Part shown: piece after piece, positions 56,901 through 64,000 of the stretch
How the letters are laid out: every line of letters begins with the position of its first letter
How positions within the stretch are numbered: position 1 is the first letter of the stretch
DNA from: Balanoglossus misakiensis
Taxonomy: Eukaryota > Hemichordata
Length of the DNA: 64,000 bases
Direction of reading: 5' to 3'
NCBI GenBank assembly: GCA_040954595.2
Contig: CM082590.2
Coordinates: forward strand, 4,774,001 to 4,838,000
Made by a program: the position numbers and the translations under genes
The notes under the pieces: generated by a model
Databases searched by the model: none
Told to the model about the DNA's origin: nothing
The model's input: the letters and a program-made list of their open reading frames with translations, nothing else

Positions 56901-59162
56901 TCAACACATTTTATAGCACAGAAGGTTTTAGTTGGTGGAGAAATACTCCACCATTCAAGCACACAATCAAGCAGGATAGAAACACTTCTCAACCAGGTCG
57001 CGATAAAGTCAGGATTATCATGAGCTAGAATTCATGCAGCTGTTTTGCATTCAACACATTGACGTAAACTATTCCCCACCCCCTTGTACAGTTTCTGCGT
57101 TGCCAGAAGAGACCATGTTTTATTTCTAATATTTAGAATTAATCAATCATTCTTCAGCCAGTTACAGAGTTGACGAAACGGAGCCAATCAGAACGTACGT
57201 CTCACAAATGTGTTCACATATAAATTAAACCGTTACTTGTCCAGTACTATTCTATTTCGACTGCAGATCGCTGTCTTACGTGAATGTTGCATGATTGATT
57301 TGGGGTTTCTTGCTACTCCGTTTCGGCTTTCTTGATAAGCTCAGTCGAGCAGTAATGACAGTGCTCGAACAAGTACAACGGTAAATCCTGACACGTTAAG
57401 TATATTCATGAGTGTGAGTACACATATGTTCCACAGTAGATTGCATCGAGGACACACTGTACTGTCTATAGAATCGCGTGTCAGAATAGTCAAGTATCTA
57501 GTATCTAGCCGTATTTTGTCCGCTTTGCTTCCAAAACTACGTACGTCTAACCACTTTGCAAAGTAAACACAAAGTGTCGCAATGCAATGTGAACTGCAAT
57601 GTGAAGCAAATACGTCCACAAATTACAATGATCATTCATTGCAATACTGTTTTAGATGTTCAGGATATTAACTGAGAATTTACTTTTGCCAGCCAACATC
57701 ATCTTTTTATAATGTCAATTAAATTCAAGACTCGTTGCATCATTTCAAAACATTAATTCCTACATACAAAGTAATAATTGGTAAATTAGCTAACTTTTGT
57801 CTTATTACACTTACCGCCGAGTTCTGAATGACACGCCGTCAAAGCCACTGGACGTCGACCTGCATACAGAATAGTCGCTGTATGACAGAGCAGGCAGCTT
57901 TAAAGGAACCGCATTGATAACAGCGTCACTTTGCATGGTTTATTGCTGTCCACCACTGCCTTGCACAAATGGAATTCAACTGAAACCACTCGACGTCATT
58001 TATTGCAACTAGTGTTTACCTTTACACACACAAAAAACCCTGCTGTAAACTATCAGCATATATCAGTTTAAGTCTAAAGTCTTTTTCTTCTCTATAAAAT
58101 GCAAGTATGAATTTTACCAGCTATTTAGTAATGCAAATTGTCCATTATTTTGTGCGTATATGTGTTGGAATGTATAAGCGTAGCGGGGGGGGGCATCTCT
58201 TAAAGATTTAATACGGTTTAATCTATTGGCTTTATGCGTATAGACTTTGGCGGAAACCACTCAACACACTTAATATATAGCACAGAATGTTTGTTTAGTC
58301 GGCAGAAAAACACTCCACCACAATCAAGTAACATACAAACATTTTTCAACCAGATCACGATAAAGTCAGGAATTATCGTGAGCTACAGCTGTTTGGCAAA
58401 ATATTGTCGCAACCATGGCCCTTTAAGAGCAACAATTTCTGAGTTGCCAAAAGAGGCCGTTGTTTATTTGGAATGTTTTTAATTATACTAATTTAGTATC
58501 TAGCCGTATTTTGTCCGCTTTGCTTTCAAAATTATGTCTAGAGTCATGCATGCTACTACATGCCACTGGCCCAGTAAAACCTGGGAATTGTGATGTAACT
58601 AGCGACCCTCTGAAGTCAGACTGTTTTTCCTAGGATTGGACAAATGATATACATGTGTGTAATTAAGGATGGGTAAAATTTTTAATTAGCCCCACCATCA
58701 CTATAGTCTAACGCCCAATCACCAGTGTTCAGTTTATATGATTGACTACAAGGGGACACAACTCCTAGACTATTCGAGCGCTGGCGAAATGGAACCAATC
58801 AGAACGTGCGTCTCATAAATGTATCGAAATGCAAATTTTAACCGTTACTTTGCCTTGCCGATTGGTATTATTTTTTTCTACCGCAGATCGCTGTCCTGCG
58901 TGAGTGTTGGGTAATTGATGGTGATTCGCTGCTCTGTTTCGTCGATGGTGTAAATAACAGTCGAGGATTGACCGTGTGCAAATCCTTTTTGCTCGTGTCC
59001 GCTTATTATCCGGAGACTTAAGTGGAGTCGCTAAGGTCTGACTGTCAAAAGGACACCGCTCGAACAAGTATGCAGTAAATCATGACATATTGAGTAGAAT
59101 ATTGTATTTCAAGGGGTATAATTTTTTGAAAATTGGGCCAGGACAGGCCTAAATTGCAGGCC
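53906..59162. repeat. Array unit 3 (internal deletion)
   Basis: Same order as unit 2 but lacks about 350 bp between the D and E blocks: ctgttttttgtca at 56596 joins directly to ttaatccttttcg at 56611. Blocks A and B are not repeated after the second C; the next block is D at 59163. Confidence 0.75.
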
Positions 59163-60878
59163 CAGTCAGACGAAATTGTGTCTACAGCACATTATATAGC
59201 TATGTCAGCCCAGCTGTCACATATATTGTGAAAGGCTGGCGCCATACCTGCGTCACCTTGAAGGAACTCATGTGGGGTCAGAGGTCATCATTCATTTATA
59301 ATGCATGACTCCGGTCTGCCATGTTTATAGACGCACTGTCAGAATGACTACAAAGTAACACAGGCATGTATTTCAACAGGTGTTTTATCTCAAGCTAGGA
59401 CCTGCTGCTCATAAAAAGTTAGTTTACAACAAATCAGCGAAAGAGGTTAAATACGTGTAACCAGAAAAATTGTAAATAAATGTCGTCAGAGACCTGGCCT
59501 TCTCTGTTTTTTGTCACACGTTGGATAACCGCGCGTGTATTGAAAAAAAAATAACTGAAACATTAACTAGGTCGTAAGACGGATAAACGCCAACTTGAAG
59601 AAGGTTAATTTCAGTTTACATATAATATCCATAAATCATAAGACCCACATTGACAAACAGTTTTAGACAGGACAATCCAATTTTTGATTTCCATCCCTGT
59701 ACTACTGTTGTCCTCCCTCTTGTCGCTAACGAGTCAATCGGATTCAACGCCCTAACACGTGTAATGAAGATAAGCAATTGCTTGCAGTTATTATTGTCAT
59801 AGAAAATGGCATTCATCAACACCTTCATCTGATTATACCGGTATTTGGAGTCAGCGAGATTGCATGTGTACCAGTGTTAATTGTGTCATCTTTATCAGCA
59901 CCGTTCATTCGCATTAATCCTTTTCGACTAGGATTTATTACAACCGAGACCAGTATTCATAAAATTGTCAGCTAATATTGATTTTATTGCTGTTATCAGC
60001 GCTCTCTCAGTGGTACGAAGTAAAGGAGTATGGGGGAAATTTGTGACATGACCACTATAAAATGTATTCACAAATTTGACCTTTCAGCTATGATGTTTGG
60101 GACTATACGTACATCAAGAAGTGTTGTTGTGGATATTCCGATCCGTGGACTCCGTTTTGAAATTAATTGTCATACAAACAATCTTTTCAGCTTGTAATCA
60201 GAAGAAATTTACTTTGGGTCTTAAAAATTAAATACATATATACTGTTTATTGATTTGGCTTTATGGCATACCGAAACCACTCAACACATTTTATAGCACA
60301 GAATGTTTTAGTTGGTAGAGAAATACTCCACCATTCAAACACACAATCAAGCAGGATAGAAACACTTCTCAACCAGATCGCGATAAAGTCAGGATTATCA
60401 TGAGCTAGAATTCATACAGCTGTTTTGCATTCAACACATTGATGTAAACTATTCCCCCCCCCCCACCCCTTTGTACAGTTTCTGCGTTGCCAGAAGAGAC
60501 CGTGTTATATTTCTCATATTTAGAATTAATCAATTATTCATCGGCCAGTTACAGAGTTGACGAAACGGAGCCAATCAGAATGTACGTCTCACAAATGTGT
60601 TCACATATAAATTAAACCGTTACTTGTCCAGTACTATTCTATTTTGACTGCAGATCGCTGTCTTACGTGAATGTTGCATGAATGTTTTGGGGTTTTGTGC
60701 TACTCCGTTTTCTTGGCAAGCTCAGTCGAGCAGTGATGACTGTGTTCTAACCAGTACAACGGTAAATCCTGACACGTTAAGTAGATTCATGAGTGTGAGT
60801 ACACATATGTTCCACAGTAGATTGCATCGAGGACACACTGCACTGTCAACAGGATCGCGCGTCAGAATAGTCAAGTAT

Positions 60879-61261
60879 CTAGTATCTAGCCGTATTTCGT
60901 CCGCTTTGCTTCCAAAACTACGTCTAACTTCAATCATGCCACTGGCCCAATAAAACCCCATACCCCTTCTGGGAATTGTATGTCACTAGTGTCCCTCTGA
61001 AGTCAATCAGAGACTTTGTTTTTCCAATGATTGGACAAAGGATATACATATGTGTAATTAAGGAGGGGAAACAAATTAGCTCTGTCTTCACTATAACCTT
61101 ACACCCAATCACCATTGTTCAGTTTATGTGAGTGACTTCAAGGGGACGCTAGTAACATCACAACCCCCAGCAAAGGGTATGGGGTTTTATTGGGCCAGTG
61201 GCATGATTGAAGTTAGACATTGTTTTGGAAACAAAGCGGACAAAATACAGCTAGATACTAG
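60879..61261. mobile_element. 383-bp foldback element with about 90-bp arms
   Basis: Left arm ctagtatctagccgtatttc through aataaaaccccatacccctt, right arm its inverted copy from about 61173 to 61261 (cagctagatactag). The middle 200 bp matches the ctctgaagtcaatc / ggattggacaaa sequence that accompanies the left arm alone in other units (for example 41570-41760), so those may be right-arm-deleted copies. Confidence 0.85.
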
Positions 61262-63258
61262 ACTAGTGTCTGCATGGCCATGGAAAAAGACCTCAGAATT
61301 TCGGTAGATTTTCTATCGAATATCGTTAATGTTGTAAAGAAATTGCAGTTGATAGATTATGGAAAATCTATGGAACTTTCTTTAAGGGGTGCACCACTTT
61401 GCAACGTAAACAAAAAGTGTGGCGATGCAATGTGAACTTGTTCTTTTAAAACAAAAATAAAGCAAATACGTCCACAAATTACAATAATGATTTAGATGGT
61501 CAGGACATAAACTGAGAATTTCCATTTGCCAGCCAATATCATCTTTTTATAATGTCAATTAAATTCAAGAAGACTCGTGGCATCATTTCAAACTATTAAT
61601 TCCTACATACAAAGTAATAATTGGCAAATTAGCTAACTTAAGTCTTATTACACTTACCGCCGAGTTCTGAATGACACGCCGTCAAAGCCACTGGACGTCG
61701 ACCTGCATACACGGTCAGAATAGTCGCTGTATGACAGAGCAGAAAACTTTATAGGAACCGCATTGATAACAGCGTCACTTTGCATGGTTTATTGCTGTCC
61801 ACCACTGCCTTGCACAAATGGATTTCAACTGAAACCACTCGACGTCATTTATTGCAACTAGTCTTTACCTTTACACACACAAAATACCCCTGCTGTAAAC
61901 TATCAGCATAAAGTTTGTCTAAATTTACAGTCAGTCAGGAATTATCGTGAGCTACAGGTCATACAGCTGTTTGGCAAAATATTGTCGCAACAATGGCCCC
62001 TTTAGAGCACTACATCTTCTTTTTAAAATCTCGAATACATTCAAGAATCCTTGTTGCATCATTTCCAACTTCCACAAACAAACTCATAATTGTAACATTA
62101 GCTGACTTCAGTCTTGAACTGAATACACTCAACATATATTTCTAAATGGCACGCCGTCAACGCCACAGGACACCGACCTGCATACACGGTCAGAATAGTC
62201 GCTGAATGACAGAGCAGACAAGTTTAAAGGAACCGCATTGATAACAGCGTCACTTTGCATGGTTTATTGCTGTCCACCACTGCCTTGCACAAATGGAATT
62301 CAACTGAAACCACTCGACGTCATTTATTGCTACTAGTGTTTACCTTTACACACACAAAATACCCCTGCTGTAAACTATCAGCATACAAAGTTTAACTCTA
62401 AAGTTTTTTCTTCTCTATAAAATGCAAGTATGAGTTTTACCAGCTGTTTTGTAATGCAAAATTTCCATTCTTTTGTGCATATATGTGTTGGAATGTATTA
62501 GCGTAACGGTGGGGGGGGGGGGCATCTCTTTATAAAAGATTAAATACTGTTTAATCTATTGGCTGTATGCGTATAGACTTTGACGGAAACCACTCAACAC
62601 ACTTAATATATAGCACAGGGTGTTTGTTTAGTCGGCAGAAAAACACTCCACCACAATCAAGTAGCTACAAACATTTTTCAACCAGATCACGATAAAGTCA
62701 GGAATTATCGTGAACCAAAGGTCATACAGCTGTTTGGCAAAATATTGTCGCAAACATGGCCCCTTTAGAGCACTCCATCTTCTTTTTAAAATCTCGAATA
62801 AATTCAAGAATCCTTGTTGCATCATTTCCAACTTCCACAAACAAACTCATAATTGTAACCTTAGCTGACTTCAGTCTTGAACTGAATACACTCAACATAG
62901 ATTTCTTAATGACATGCCGTCAACGCCACTGGACACCGACCTGCATACACGGTCAGAAAACTCGCTGAATGACAGAGCAAACAACTTTGATAACAACGCC
63001 GCTTTGCAAGGTTTACTGCTGTCCACATCTGCCTCGCACAAATGGAATTCAACTGAAACCACTCGACGTCATTTATTGCAACCAGTGTTTATCTTTACGC
63101 ACAGAAAAATACCCTAGCTGTAAAATATAAACATATAAAGAATTTTTAAGTCTGAATCGTTCCTCTCTATAAAGTATAAATTTTATATCCGTCAACTGTC
63201 TTGTAATGTTAATTGTCGATTCGGGTATAGAGACATATGCTGGAATGTATTAGCGTAG

Positions 63259-64000
63259 CCCGGGCATGTGTCGAATTTCAGATATAAAAAAACAACTGAG
63301 ATTATTATATATAATCCCATGATATTTTTATTTGTTTGACGTCATCGTATACGAGTGATTTTCGCGGAGCCGTGCAACTTCGAGCCGCAGGCGAGAAGTT
63401 GTACGCCTTCGTGAAAACTACGAGTATACGATGACGTCAAACAAATAAAAATATCATGGGATTATATATTTATCACATGAACAGTCTTCTCATTTTTCGT
63501 TAGAAGAGGTAGGATAAAAATATTCCAATATCTTGCTAAAATATTCGAGCGGCCTTGCAGTTTATTTAGCGGGATTACGTTCTTTCCCCTGTGCAACGAT
63601 CTGTGACCCTCACAAGATATGCTAATGATGGAATCACTTTCATTCATAAAGTGAAATCGACTTTCAAGTTTTATACACTTTGCGTCTTGTCTGTAGTCAG
63701 GCGGAGTAATACACTGTTTTATACTTGTTATGCGACACTTGTCGCACTAATACATTGTTCTTGCCCAGTGCGCTTACACTGGACAGAAACACAATGACCG
63801 ATGGGTCGGAAATAAGTCAAATTTTGACGGGTAGTTTTGTTATACAGTTAAGTTAAACGTAGCATGACGGAGGTTTATAAAAAACTATCAATCAGATTCG
63901 CGGAGTCAGTCACATGGGCCAACTTTGACACATTTTGCCTGTCATCATCATCGACTCGCGCTGTGTACGTGTCAACACAACGTCCTAGCAAGTGAGTCAT
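63259..64000. other. Unique DNA after the array, no gene seen
   Basis: Apart from the palindrome at 63309-63467, no repeat or exon was recognised up to the window end. Confidence 0.4.
63309..63467. mobile_element. 159-bp palindrome with perfect 44-bp outer arms
   Basis: 63309-63352 and 63424-63467 are exact reverse complements (ataatcccatgatattttta and onward through gtatac). Each outer arm contains TGACGTCA. Inner arms continue imperfectly (cgagtgattttcgcg / cgtgaaaactacg; caacttcgagccg / caggcgagaagttg). Perfect arms mean it is recent or maintained by gene conversion. Confidence 0.9.

Larger units (their letters stand above)
39899..63258. repeat. Large higher-order repeat array, main unit about 5.98 kb
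   Basis: I followed seven marker blocks. A (gatatagctgttt): 39905, 47924, 53908. B (ggcttatcaatctagaattt): 40450, 48472, 54457. C (cactccaccacaatc): 41388, 44265, 47357, 49434, 53327, 55396, 58313, 62646. D (cagtcagacgaaattgtg): 42267, 50300, 56257, 59163. E (actcaacacattttatagc): 43365, 51737, 56898, 60279, with a relative near 45955. F (cttaccgccgagttctg): 43751, 46856, 52823, 57810, 61653. G (gcgtagc plus G-run): 44124, 47223, 53191, 58180, 62500. Full order A-B-C-D-E-F-G-C gives 5.97-5.99 kb between copies 2 and 3; other units have lost or gained blocks. C and E are themselves diverged relatives. Start and end are given to within about 20 bp. Confidence 0.9.

Overview
This is a repeat-rich window from an animal (metazoan) nuclear genome. 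The genes are split into short exons with GT-AG introns, the protein domains are metazoan (ankyrin, Roc-COR, Death), and most of the DNA is eukaryotic transposons: pogo/Tigger, hAT, Ty3/gypsy, a LINE and many inverted-repeat elements. Ankyrin-Roc-COR-Death genes are numerous in marine invertebrates such as lancelets and other invertebrate deuterostomes, so an organism of that kind is my best guess. I cannot name the species.

Layout. 1-1672: array of a 225-bp tandem repeat. 1931-6963: six ankyrin-repeat exons on the minus strand from a gene whose 5' and 3' ends I do not see; its exon-plus-intron units are recent duplicates, and a broken antisense hAT transposase sits in one intron. 7340-15572: a transposon block holding a possible Myb/SANT remnant, a pogo/Tigger transposase joined in frame to the C-terminal half of a Ty3/gypsy integrase, a palindromic composite element and a LINE 3' end. 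15792-16202: one isolated, phase-symmetric exon of a probable extracellular modular protein. 16442-17830: a TTAA-flanked MITE interrupted by a foldback element.

20351-38070, minus strand: the best gene in the window. Ten exons assemble into an open frame of 842 codons: a short N-terminus, three and a half ankyrin repeats, a Roc GTPase domain, a COR domain and a C-terminal Death-like domain. This resembles the non-kinase part of death-associated protein kinase 1. Its introns carry MITEs, a microsatellite, a duplicated 0.85-kb segment and an unusual iteron-bearing inverted-repeat transposon.

39899-63258: about 23 kb of large, higher-order repeats upstream of that gene. The main unit is about 5.98 kb and is itself built of diverged sub-blocks, each carrying a CCAATCAG motif (11 copies). 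I find no convincing protein in it. Copy-specific insertions and foldback elements inside the array record its history. 63309-63467 is a near-perfect palindrome with 44-bp arms. No rRNA, tRNA or CRISPR array was recognised.
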